7,636 nucleotides of DNA, taken from the NCBI GenBank assembly GCA_003242645.1, contig QGVC01000170.1, forward strand, positions 1-7,636, given 5' to 3'. The DNA comes from Pseudomonadota bacterium (GTDB lineage: Bacteria; Pseudomonadota; Alphaproteobacteria; Rhizobiales; Hyphomicrobiaceae). Below are positions 1 to 7,609 of the stretch, one piece after another. The notes beneath the pieces were generated by a model. The model worked only from the letters and a program-made list of their open reading frames with translations, was not told the origin of the DNA and searched no databases. Numbering within the stretch: position 1 is the first letter of the stretch; each line of letters begins with the position of its first letter. A program made the translations under genes and the position numbers.

Positions 1-1
1 A

Positions 2-1771
2 TTGTTTCCGCAGCGCCAGCCTCGCCAGGTCCAGACCCTGGTGGATCGGCTTCCGCGTGCCGCCGGTCTGACCTTAATCGAGGCGCCGACCGGGTCCGGC
101 AAGACTGAGGCGGCTCTAGCGTACGCTGCGCATCTGCTGGCGACCGACTGTGCCGAGAGTATCGTATTCGCGCTTCCGACCCAAGCGACAGCCAACGCGA
201 TGCTCGACCGTCTGAAGGCCGCCGCTCCTCGCTTGTTTCCCAAGTCCGGCGTCAACGTCGTGATGGCGCATGGGAAGTCTCAATACGACCCCACGTTCAT
301 CGATCTCAGAGCGGCGGCAAGGCCTGCCACAGTGCAGAGCGACGCCGAAGCGCTCGTGCAATGTGCAGACTGGCTGGCTCAGAGTCGCAAGCGAGCATTC
401 CTTGGCCAGATCGGCGTCTGCACGATCGACCAGGTGCTGCTCAGCGTCCTTCCTGTCCGGCACGCTTTCGTCCGCACTCTCGGTATCGGCCGAAGCGTGC
501 TCATCGTGGACGAAGTGCATGCATATGACAGCTATATGTACGGGCTTCTGGAAGAGGTGCTTCGACGTCAGAAGGCTGCCGGCGGGGCAGTCGTGTTGCT
601 GTCGGCCACGCTGCCGTACGTTCAGCGCCGCCGGTTGGCGCGAGCCTGGGGCGCAAGAGGAGAGCTGGATGCACTGGTTCCCTATCCGCTGGTGACCCAC
701 ATCGACGCGGATGGCAAGCCCATCGCATTTCAGCCTGATGAGGCACATCGGCCCGAGTCTCGTTCCGTTCGCGTCGAGCTACAGGTGGAATCAGAGGGCT
801 TTCCCGGTGACGACATATGTGCGCGAATCCTGGCGGCCGCCCGTGAAGGTGCGCGAGTCGCCGTAATCTGCAACCTTGTGGATCACGCGCAACGATTGGC
901 TCGTTTGCTCCGGACAACTGCGACTGATGTGCCAGTCGATATCTTTCACGCGCGATATCAGTTCTGCGAACGGCAAGCGCGTGAGCTTCAGGTCCAGGAG
1001 CGATATGGGCCGAATGCAACGTTCGGTGGTGGGCGCGTGCTCGTGGCGACGCAAGTTGTGGAACAAAGCCTCGATCTCGACTTCGATTGGATGGTGACGC
1101 AGCTCTGTCCGGCGGATCTGTTGTTCCAGCGGCTCGGACGGCTGCATCGGCATGAGCGATCCCGGCCGCCGGGCTTCGAGCAGCCTGTAGTGTCCGTGAT
1201 CCTGCCGAAGGAGTCCGATTTCGGTCGGCACAAGTACATCTACGGAAACGTGCGTGTGATGTGGCGGACGAAGGAAATGTTGATGCGCAATGCGCAGATC
1301 GATTTCCCCGCTGCTTATCGAGATTGGATCGAACGTGTGTACACAGAGGATGACTGGCCGGAGGAACCCGACGATATCGTGCAAGCTTGGGATAAGTGGA
1401 ATGTGAAGCAAAGGGCGGCCTGGGAGGATGCGCAGCAGCTCGCGCGCGGGGAAGCCACAGTTTTCGACGATGACGACAGCATCCAAGTCTTTACACGCGA
1501 CGGCGAGATGAGCCTGACCATCCTGCCACTGAAGGACGGGGCGCTCCTGAATGGCCGTGCCCTCGAGTCGCTCGAAGAGTGGGAGAGGGCTGAGGCCATC
1601 AACCAGCATTCCGTCGCCGTGCCGGCAAGCTGGAAGGGCTTTCTCCCGCCGGCTCATGAAGGAATTTATCGCCTCCCGATGCAGGAGGCGGCCCAGGGAT
1701 GGGTGGCGGAGCTGGACGAGATAAGGCTGCGGTACACCGAGGAGTACGGCTTGGAGATGCAGCTGCTATGA
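2..1771 (+). CDS. cas3: CRISPR-associated helicase/nuclease Cas3, type I-E (5'-partial)
   Basis: Cas3 is the effector nuclease-helicase that target-bound Cascade recruits; it unwinds and shreds DNA 3'-to-5'. The 589 visible residues carry the superfamily 2 helicase motifs: Walker A APTGSGKT (about 28-35), the DEVH box (170-173), SAT (201-203), motif V around TQVVEQSLDLD (350-360) and motif VI QRLGRLHR (376-383). A Cas3 C-terminal domain follows, ending with the typical stretch GFLPPAHEGIYRLPM. The frame is already open at the window edge. E. coli Cas3 is about 890 aa and begins with an HD nuclease domain of roughly 270 residues, so that domain must lie upstream; the TTG at position 2 is not a real start. 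The stop overlaps the casA start in ATGA, implying translational coupling. No frameshift or lost helicase residue is visible. Whether the HD active site is intact cannot be judged here. Confidence 0.96.
   Translation: MFPQRQPRQVQTLVDRLPRAAGLTLIEAPTGSGKTEAALAYAAHLLATDCAESIVFALPTQATANAMLDRLKAAAPRLFPKSGVNVVMAHGKSQYDPTFIDLRAAARPATVQSDAEALVQCADWLAQSRKRAFLGQIGVCTIDQVLLSVLPVRHAFVRTLGIGRSVLIVDEVHAYDSYMYGLLEEVLRRQKAAGGAVVLLSATLPYVQRRRLARAWGARGELDALVPYPLVTHIDADGKPIAFQPDEAHRPESRSVRVELQVESEGFPGDDICARILAAAREGARVAVICNLVDHAQRLARLLRTTATDVPVDIFHARYQFCERQARELQVQERYGPNATFGGGRVLVATQVVEQSLDLDFDWMVTQLCPADLLFQRLGRLHRHERSRPPGFEQPVVSVILPKESDFGRHKYIYGNVRVMWRTKEMLMRNAQIDFPAAYRDWIERVYTEDDWPEEPDDIVQAWDKWNVKQRAAWEDAQQLARGEATVFDDDDSIQVFTRDGEMSLTILPLKDGALLNGRALESLEEWERAEAINQHSVAVPASWKGFLPPAHEGIYRLPMQEAAQGWVAELDEIRLRYTEEYGLEMQLL
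1753..1756 (+). promoter_or_regulatory. Ribosome binding site for casA
   Basis: GGAG lies 11 nt before the ATG at 1768, inside the cas3 coding sequence. It supports this start over upstream in-frame candidates within cas3 and permits initiation by ribosomes finishing cas3. Confidence 0.5.
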
Positions 1772-3246
1772 ATCTCTTGCATGATGCCTGGATCCCCGTG
1801 ACGGAGGCTGGCTGCTTCCGCCACATCACACTGCAGGAAGTGCTCTGCGCAGATGCAGACTGGGAGCTCGCGCTGCCCAGGGATGACATGGAGCTGGCGG
1901 CGCTCCAGCTGCTCGTAAGTCTTACGCAAGTGCTGTTTCCCACGGCAGACCAGGCCGCGCTGCGGGCGAGGCTGAATGCGCCGCTGTCAGAAGCCGAGTT
2001 TCAAACCGCCGCGGGGCGTTTCAGGGAATGGTTCGATCTGGATCATCCCCGGACACCATTCATGCAAATTCGCGGCGTCTCTGCGAAGGACGTCACGCCA
2101 ATCCAGAAGTTGTTCATTGGTCTCCCGGAGGGCAACAACCATGCCTTCTTTAATGCAGAGGGGGAGATCAACGCTGTCTGCGGCGGCTGCGTGGCGATAG
2201 CCCTGTTTAACCAGGCCAGCAACAGTCCTAGTTTTGGAGGTGGCTTCAAGGGCAGCCTCCGCGGAGCTGCACCGATCACGACGCTCATCGATGCCCGGAG
2301 GCTGCGGCAGCGCATCTGGGAGAATGTTCTCCCGTTGACTGAGCTGGATCGCCTTCTACCGGGCTACGACTCTTCGGCCGGTGATCTGCCCGTGTGGGTC
2401 GACCCGATCCCAGCGGGCAAGACGATCGTAGCGGGCTCAATCGGCCTGCTGCGAGGGCTTTTCTGGCAGCCCGCCCATGTCGAACTACTGCCGTCCGGGG
2501 GCGGGCGTTGCGACCATTGCGGCGGTGAGGCCGACCGGCTATACGCGGGTTTCAGGAAGGAGAAATTCGCGTACCAACTGGAAGGTGTGTGGCCTCACCC
2601 GCACAGCCCGAGACAGTGGGAAGAAAAGAACGGACAACGAAGCGTCCGCTTTGCTTCCTTCACATCGTTGGCACCAGCGTGGACCCAGCTGTCTCAGTTC
2701 TTGTTCGAGCGAGAAGAAGAGAAGCAAGGGTATGCGCCCGCGCCCGTGATCAGCAGTCGACGGATGAGACGCAGTGGGGGACGGCTTCAACTACTGATCG
2801 GTGGTTACCGCAACAATCAGGCAAGTGTGATCGAGCGCCGCCATGAACTGTTCAGTTTCGCTCCAGGCTGGGAGGACGCTGAAGATCAGCTCGGAGACAT
2901 CGTCGATCTTGGCCTGAGAGTCAAGGAGGTACTGTACGGAAGCCTGTCTTTGGTGGTGAAGGGGAAGAAAGGTACTTTCAAGGGTATTGGCGTTGATCTC
3001 CATAAGGACGCTGAAAGGGCCTATTACCGACGCAGCGAACCTCTGATCCACGAAGCGCTTCAGGAGATGGACTATGACGGCTTTCAGAGCTTTCGTGCTC
3101 GGACGGTTGAGAAGCTCTCTACGCTGGCTCGAGAGATCTACGCAGAGGCGATCGAGCCGTATGCCCATGATCCGAAGTTCATCGGCGCCATTGCAGCCGG
3201 GAAGCTGAAGTTGCACACGGGGTTGCGAAAGCTGAGGGGAGAGTGA
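1768..3246 (+). CDS. casA: Cascade large subunit CasA/Cse1 (Cas8e)
   Basis: CasA is the large Cascade subunit that recognises the PAM, starts duplex opening and docks Cas3. The product is 492 aa (E. coli CasA, 502). The ATG at 1768 is chosen because MNLLHDAWIP matches the family N-terminus, GGAG lies at 1753-1756, and the start overlaps the cas3 stop. Family signatures are LPRDDMELAAL (36-46), CGGC (138-141), the glycine loop FGGGF (156-160), RGLFWQPAH, WPHPHSP (275-281) and GGYRNNQAS (345-353). By alignment from memory with E. coli, K266 corresponds to the PAM-reading lysine finger K268, and N350-Q351-A352 to the N353/Q354/A355 glutamine wedge. All of these are present, so PAM reading should be E. 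coli-like. C138/C141 and C248/C251 form two CxxC pairs that could bind one zinc ion (inference). The stop shares a base with the casB start. Confidence 0.97.
   Translation: MNLLHDAWIPVTEAGCFRHITLQEVLCADADWELALPRDDMELAALQLLVSLTQVLFPTADQAALRARLNAPLSEAEFQTAAGRFREWFDLDHPRTPFMQIRGVSAKDVTPIQKLFIGLPEGNNHAFFNAEGEINAVCGGCVAIALFNQASNSPSFGGGFKGSLRGAAPITTLIDARRLRQRIWENVLPLTELDRLLPGYDSSAGDLPVWVDPIPAGKTIVAGSIGLLRGLFWQPAHVELLPSGGGRCDHCGGEADRLYAGFRKEKFAYQLEGVWPHPHSPRQWEEKNGQRSVRFASFTSLAPAWTQLSQFLFEREEEKQGYAPAPVISSRRMRRSGGRLQLLIGGYRNNQASVIERRHELFSFAPGWEDAEDQLGDIVDLGLRVKEVLYGSLSLVVKGKKGTFKGIGVDLHKDAERAYYRRSEPLIHEALQEMDYDGFQSFRARTVEKLSTLAREIYAEAIEPYAHDPKFIGAIAAGKLKLHTGLRKLRGE
3234..3241 (+). promoter_or_regulatory. 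Ribosome binding site for casB
   Basis: The purine-rich run GAGGGGAG lies at the end of casA, with its first GAGG 8 nt upstream of ATG 3246. This favours ATG 3246 over GTG 3243. Confidence 0.55.
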
Positions 3247-3692
3247 TGTCAGAGAGAGTTGATTTTTCGAAGCTGCGAGAGCGCTTCGACAAGCTGCCGC
3301 CTGGCCTGAGAGCGGAACTCAGGCGAGTCGCGAACCCCGAGGAGCTCAGCGAGCGCCCTGCATTCTATCGACTTGTGGCGGATCTTGAACCGGGAGACGG
3401 AATTCGTCGCGTCGTTTTCTGTCTTCCTTGGGTAGCGCACGGCAAGGGAAAGCGGCTCGGCGCTGAGCTCGCGGATGCGCAGATCAACGAACGGCGCTTG
3501 TTCCAGGTTATCCGCAGCGCCTATCCCAACGACGTGGTTCAGCTGCGTCGCCTGTTACAGCATGCAAGTCCGGCCGCTGACTGGGACGTTCTGGGGCCAA
3601 TCCTGTTGCGCTGGTCACGAGAAGACAAGCGTCGCGTGCTGGAGGACTACTACCTGAAGAGCAGCCGGCTTGACTCAGAAAGCGCTGTCTGA
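3246..3692 (+). CDS. casB: Cascade small subunit CasB/Cse2
   Basis: Cse2 occurs as a dimer in Cascade; it stabilises the crRNA-target R-loop along the belly of the complex and holds the displaced strand. The product is 148 aa, slightly shorter than E. coli Cse2 (160), and is expected to be all-helical. It is recognised by its place between casA and cas7, its basic helical composition (for example LRERFDKLPPGLRAELRRV near the N-terminus), the central segment VQLRRLLQHA, and the ending with LLRWSREDKRRVLEDYY, which fits the family C-terminus. There are two possible starts, GTG at 3243 and ATG at 3246. ATG is preferred: it overlaps the casA TGA in the compact TGATG arrangement and lies 8 nt from GAGG at 3234-3237. 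Cse2 is the least conserved Cascade protein, so identification rests on context as much as on sequence. Confidence 0.92.
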   Translation: MSERVDFSKLRERFDKLPPGLRAELRRVANPEELSERPAFYRLVADLEPGDGIRRVVFCLPWVAHGKGKRLGAELADAQINERRLFQVIRSAYPNDVVQLRRLLQHASPAADWDVLGPILLRWSREDKRRVLEDYYLKSSRLDSESAV

Positions 3693-3702
3693 TGCCGTGA
3701 AG

Positions 3703-3707
3703 AAGGA
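3703..3707 (+). promoter_or_regulatory. Ribosome binding site for cas7e
   Basis: AAGGA with an 8-nt spacer to ATG 3716 is the best-placed Shine-Dalgarno sequence in the operon. This fits a gene whose product is needed in six copies per complex (the link is inference). Confidence 0.6.
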
Positions 3708-3715
3708 ATTGGAAT

Positions 3716-4810
3716 ATGAAGAACTACGTCAATTATCACGTCCTGATCTCACACAGTCCGTCCTGCCTGAACCGGGACGACATGAACATGCAGAAGTCCA
3801 CGGTCTTTGGCGGGGTGCGGCGTGTACGGATCTCCAGCCAGAGTCTCAAGCGCGCTATTCGCACGAGCGACTACTACCGGCAGCACCTCGGGGAACCCTC
3901 GGTGCGCACGCGGGAGCTTGGGCGCTTCCGTGAGAAGTGTATTCGCACCCTGAACGGGCGTTTCTCAGAAAAGCTCGTGAGCCGTGCGATTGAAGCGTTG
4001 TCGGGGAAAGAGAGCATCGCTGACGACACCGAGGCGGATGCCGTTGCGCCATGGATCCTGGCTGAGGTCGCGAAGCTGTGCGAACTGATCGAGGCTGCCG
4101 AGCGGGAAGGGCGAGATCTCGAGAAGGTGTTCAAGCAGATAAGCAAGGATGGCGCGGATCTACGCAAGAGTATTGGGCAAGCGGTGGACGTCGCACTCTG
4201 CGGTCGCATGGCAACATCCGGTCTGATGATGCCAGTGGACGGTGCCTTGGCCGTAGCGCACGTGTTCACGACGCATGCGGTGGACAGCGATATCGACTGG
4301 TTTACGGCTGTGGACGATCTGATCTCCGATGCAGGTGAGTCCGGCGCCGGACACCTCAATACGCAGGAATTCTCCAGCGGCGTGTTCTACCGGTATGCCA
4401 GTCTCAATCTGCGTCAGCTTCAGGAGAACCTCGGTGGCGCTTCCAGAGAACGAGCGCTTGAGATTGCGAGTCACGTAGCGCACCTGCTCGCTACCGTGGT
4501 TCCATCAGCAAAACAGCAGAGCTTCGCAGCACACAATCTCGCTGACGCCGTCCTGGTGACGTTCGGTGACATGCCTGTTTCGCTGGCGAACGCCTTCGAG
4601 AACCCTGTTCGTGCGAACGGGGAACGCGGCTTTCGGACTCCTTCGCTACAGAGACTGCTTAAGCATTGGAGGAACACCCGTCAGGCCTACGAGCTCGATG
4701 ACAGCGCCCGCCTGTTCGCGCTCGACGACTTACCCACAGAGGGTGAGCCTGCGCGGCTGCCGACACTCTCTGCGCTGAAGGAATGGATTGCTCAGGACGG
4801 GCGGGAGTGA
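3716..4810 (+). CDS. cas7e: Cascade backbone subunit Cas7e/CasC (Cse4)
   Basis: Cas7 is the RRM-fold protein of which six copies form the helical backbone of Cascade along the crRNA spacer. At 364 aa it is almost the same length as E. coli CasC (363) and is one of the most clearly recognisable proteins here. The N-terminus holds HVLISHSPSCLNRDDMNMQK (8-27), followed by FGG and RRVRISSQSLKR (35-46), a basic RNA-contacting region. GRMATSG lies at 163-169, then VDSDIDWFTAVDD, TQEFSSGVFYRYA (from 216) and QENLGGASRE. No frameshift or missing block is visible. The start is supported by AAGGA at 3703-3707, 8 nt before the ATG. The 23-nt gap from casB is the largest between any two cas genes in the operon. 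Confidence 0.98.
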   Translation: MKNYVNYHVLISHSPSCLNRDDMNMQKSTVFGGVRRVRISSQSLKRAIRTSDYYRQHLGEPSVRTRELGRFREKCIRTLNGRFSEKLVSRAIEALSGKESIADDTEADAVAPWILAEVAKLCELIEAAEREGRDLEKVFKQISKDGADLRKSIGQAVDVALCGRMATSGLMMPVDGALAVAHVFTTHAVDSDIDWFTAVDDLISDAGESGAGHLNTQEFSSGVFYRYASLNLRQLQENLGGASRERALEIASHVAHLLATVVPSAKQQSFAAHNLADAVLVTFGDMPVSLANAFENPVRANGERGFRTPSLQRLLKHWRNTRQAYELDDSARLFALDDLPTEGEPARLPTLSALKEWIAQDGRE

Positions 4811-4813
4811 GGG
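4809..4813 (+). promoter_or_regulatory. Ribosome binding site for cas5e
   Basis: GAGGG, overlapping the cas7e stop codon, lies 7 nt before ATG 4821 and decides the cas5e start in favour of that codon. Confidence 0.55.
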
Positions 4814-4820
4814 CGCAACC

Positions 4821-5492
4821 ATGCGCCGGTTCCTCATTCTGAAACTGCAGGGCCCCATGCAAGCGTGGGGTGATCACACATACGAGGATTACCGCCCCAC
4901 CATGGGATTCCCGAGTCGCAGCGGATTGTTAGGCCTGCTCGGAGCGTGTCTGGGAATCAGACGAGAGGACGAGCAAGGCCAGCGGGGTCTTTCGCGAAGC
5001 CTGCGGTTCGCCGTCAGGGCGGATGGCGAACTCCATCGCCTTACGGACTTCCACACTGTGCTGGATGCGCGCAAGGTGGGTGGTAGGGTCAATGAACATC
5101 CGGTCGTTTCGCGTCGAGAGTACCTGGTACCTGCGAGCGCGGGCGCGGGATTCACGGTCGCCGTCTGGGAGACGGATTTCGCGGAGGTGACGCTTTCGCA
5201 GCTCGTACAGGCAATCCGCAGGCCTGTGTTCACACCAAGCCTCGGACGCCGTTCGTGCCCTCTGGCGCGGCCGCTGTATCAGGCGGAGGTAGAGGCGATC
5301 GATGCCGTCGCGGCGCTTGCAGTAGTGCCGCCTGTGGATGGAACCATCTACAGCGAGGAGGGCAGCCCTGAGCTTCCCCAGCTGAGAGTGCGGGACGAGC
5401 CGGTCATCACGCGTCCACGGCAGTTCGAGATCCGGCGCATTTACGTTCATAAGCATCGATCGGGAGATGCCCATGTACCTGAGCAAAGTTGA
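4821..5492 (+). CDS. cas5e: Cascade subunit Cas5e/CasD
   Basis: Cas5e caps the 5' end of Cascade, binding the crRNA 5' handle and contacting CasA. In type I-E it is structural and not a nuclease. The product is 223 aa (E. coli CasD, 224). It opens with the ferredoxin-like strand MRRFLILKLQGPMQAWG (1-17), then RPTMGFPSRSGLLGLLGACLG (25-45), the standard Cas5 N-terminal signature containing a G-rich helix. LTDFHTV (74-80) and SRREYLVPA follow, as in CasD. The ATG at 4821 is chosen over a TTG in frame at 4788 because MRRFLILKL is the family N-terminus and GAGGG lies at 4809-4813. The gene starts 10 nt after the cas7 stop and overlaps cas6e by 20 nt. Confidence 0.96.
   Translation: MRRFLILKLQGPMQAWGDHTYEDYRPTMGFPSRSGLLGLLGACLGIRREDEQGQRGLSRSLRFAVRADGELHRLTDFHTVLDARKVGGRVNEHPVVSRREYLVPASAGAGFTVAVWETDFAEVTLSQLVQAIRRPVFTPSLGRRSCPLARPLYQAEVEAIDAVAALAVVPPVDGTIYSEEGSPELPQLRVRDEPVITRPRQFEIRRIYVHKHRSGDAHVPEQS
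5462..5466 (+). promoter_or_regulatory. Ribosome binding site for cas6e
   Basis: GGGAG inside the end of cas5e touches ATG 5467 but has a normal 6-nt spacer to ATG 5473. It therefore selects the second ATG as the cas6e start. Confidence 0.6.
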
Positions 5493-6075
5493 GCTCACGG
5501 CACCATGGACGAGGGATCCGTACCAGTGGCATCGGGGACTCTGGCAGCTGTTTGCCGGTCGCCCTGATGCCGCGAGGAGCTTCCTCTTTCGAAGAGAGAC
5601 GGAGGTGCCTGGCGGTCGGTTGATGGTCTTGCTGCAGTCACCAGAAGCGCCGGTGGCGGGCGACGACGGTGTGACCGTGCTGGCTACGAAGCCGTTCGCC
5701 CCTGCCCTGAAGGAGGGTCAGTGGTTGAGGTTTCATCTCACGGCGAATCCCGTCAAGACGATCAAGGACAGTAGCGGGCGGCTGAACCGGAGAGGTGAAC
5801 CAAAGTCGTGCCGGGTGCCATTAATTCGGACCGACCAACAAGAGGCGTGGCTACGGCGGAAGCTCGAAGGGGCGGCGAAGGTGCGCGCCGTGGATATTGC
5901 GGCTCGACAGCCGCTGTACTTCCGGAGGCAGGGAGACGTCGGCAAGATCGTGCCCGTCAGATTCGAAGGCATCCTCAGCGTCGACGACCCGCAGAGGCTT
6001 CTGGAGCTGGTCCGTCACGGTATAGGGCCTGCCAAGGCGTTCGGTTGTGGGCTACTGAGTCTCGCACCAGCCTGA
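5473..6075 (+). CDS. cas6e: CRISPR RNA endoribonuclease Cas6e/CasE (Cse3)
   Basis: Cas6e cuts pre-crRNA at the 3' base of each repeat hairpin and stays bound as the 3' cap of Cascade. At 200 aa it matches E. coli CasE (199). The N-terminus MYLSKVEL and the segment DPYQWHRGLWQLF carry H20, which corresponds to the catalytic His20 of E. coli CasE; RPDAARSFLFR follows. Also present are ANPVKTI, SCRVPLI and, at the end, the glycine-rich GIGPAKAFGCGLLSLAP (183-199) of the RAMP fold. Two ATGs are possible, 5467 and 5473. The second is chosen because MYLSK is the conserved N-terminus and GGGAG at 5462-5466 is 6 nt before it but directly abuts the first. Its substrate hairpin is present in the array downstream, so enzyme and substrate look matched. 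Confidence 0.97.
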   Translation: MYLSKVELTAPWTRDPYQWHRGLWQLFAGRPDAARSFLFRRETEVPGGRLMVLLQSPEAPVAGDDGVTVLATKPFAPALKEGQWLRFHLTANPVKTIKDSSGRLNRRGEPKSCRVPLIRTDQQEAWLRRKLEGAAKVRAVDIAARQPLYFRRQGDVGKIVPVRFEGILSVDDPQRLLELVRHGIGPAKAFGCGLLSLAPA

Positions 6076-6076
6076 G

Positions 6077-7280
<1,204 letters not shown>

Positions 7281-7364
7281 GAATTCGAGCCTTCTTGGCC
7301 TTTTCCGTCCGGTAGCCTGTAGCGCGCTGGATTTTTCTTGTATTTTCAAGGATATAGAGCAAGT
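7281..7364 (+). promoter_or_regulatory. CRISPR leader
   Basis: This 84-nt region lies between the cas2 stop and the first repeat. Its second half (about 7329-7358) is clearly richer in A and T than the coding DNA, as is usual for leaders. It should hold the signals for spacer integration at the junction 7364/7365 and may hold an array promoter. TATAGA at 7353-7358 resembles a -10 box, but no matching -35 stands out, and the array could be co-transcribed with the cas operon. No convincing terminator is seen after cas2. Confidence 0.8.
7344..7356 (+). promoter_or_regulatory. Candidate IHF binding site in the leader
   Basis: The segment TTTCAAGGATATA agrees with the IHF consensus WATCAANNNNTTR at 7 of 9 defined positions, including the core TCAA. 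It follows a T-rich stretch (7331-7346) and spans -21 to -9 relative to the first repeat, where the E. coli type I-E leader has its IHF site needed for Cas1-Cas2 integration. The match is imperfect, so the call rests largely on position. Confidence 0.4.
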
Positions 7365-7393
7365 GTGTTCCCCGCATGCGCGGGGGTGAACCG
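7365..7393 (+). repeat. CRISPR repeat 1 (leader-adjacent, consensus)
   Basis: This consensus 29-nt repeat is expected to be the template copied at each spacer insertion. The CCCCGC/GCGGGG stem closes a four-base ATGC loop; T5 and G22 could add a U-G wobble pair below it. Confidence 0.97.
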
Positions 7394-7425
7394 GCCAGGC
7401 GATGCTGGCCAACGCTCACGCTAGA

Positions 7426-7454
7426 GTGTTCCCCGCATGCGCGGGGGTGAGCCG
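7426..7454 (+). repeat. CRISPR repeat 2 (A26G variant)
   Basis: Identical to repeat 1 except that base 26 (position 7451) is G instead of A. The hairpin is untouched; the change falls in the crRNA 5' handle of spacer 2, giving GUGAGCCG. Confidence 0.97.
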
Positions 7455-7487
7455 GACTCCAGCGCCCCGACGTTCAGCTTGTTGATG

Positions 7488-7516
7488 GTGTTCCCCGCAT
7501 GCGCGGGGGTGAACCG
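7488..7516 (+). repeat. CRISPR repeat 3 (consensus)
   Basis: Identical to repeat 1 over all 29 bases. It begins 62 nt after repeat 2 because spacer 2 is 33 nt long. Confidence 0.97.
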
Positions 7517-7548
7517 TCCGGCGCGTATGTCCCGCCACCGAACATATC

Positions 7549-7577
7549 GTGTTCCCCGCATGCGCGGGGGTGAACCT
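7549..7577 (+). repeat. CRISPR repeat 4 (G29T variant)
   Basis: Matches repeat 1 at the first 28 bases, but the last base (7577) is T instead of G. In type I-E this base comes from the PAM side of the incoming spacer, so it may belong to spacer 4 rather than to the repeat proper. Confidence 0.96.
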
Positions 7578-7609
7578 AGACCGCACGCATCGTGGCCTCG
7601 TCCTCCGCG

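Noticed and set aside
791..1657. Minus-strand open frame of 288 codons opposite cas3
   Set aside because: It is an antisense shadow of the conserved Cas3 helicase and C-terminal regions, with no recognisable domain.
1699..1767. Upstream in-frame extension of casA
   Set aside because: It lies inside cas3, adds residues absent from the family, and MNLL at 1768 is the conserved N-terminus with a ribosome binding site.
4788..4820. Upstream TTG start for cas5e
   Set aside because: It would overlap cas7e and add 11 non-conserved residues; ATG 4821 gives the standard MRRFLILKL start.
7330..7358. Sigma70-like promoter in the leader using TATAGA at 7353-7358
   Set aside because: Only the -10-like element matches (4 of 6) and no -35 lies at a suitable distance, so it is not listed as a promoter.
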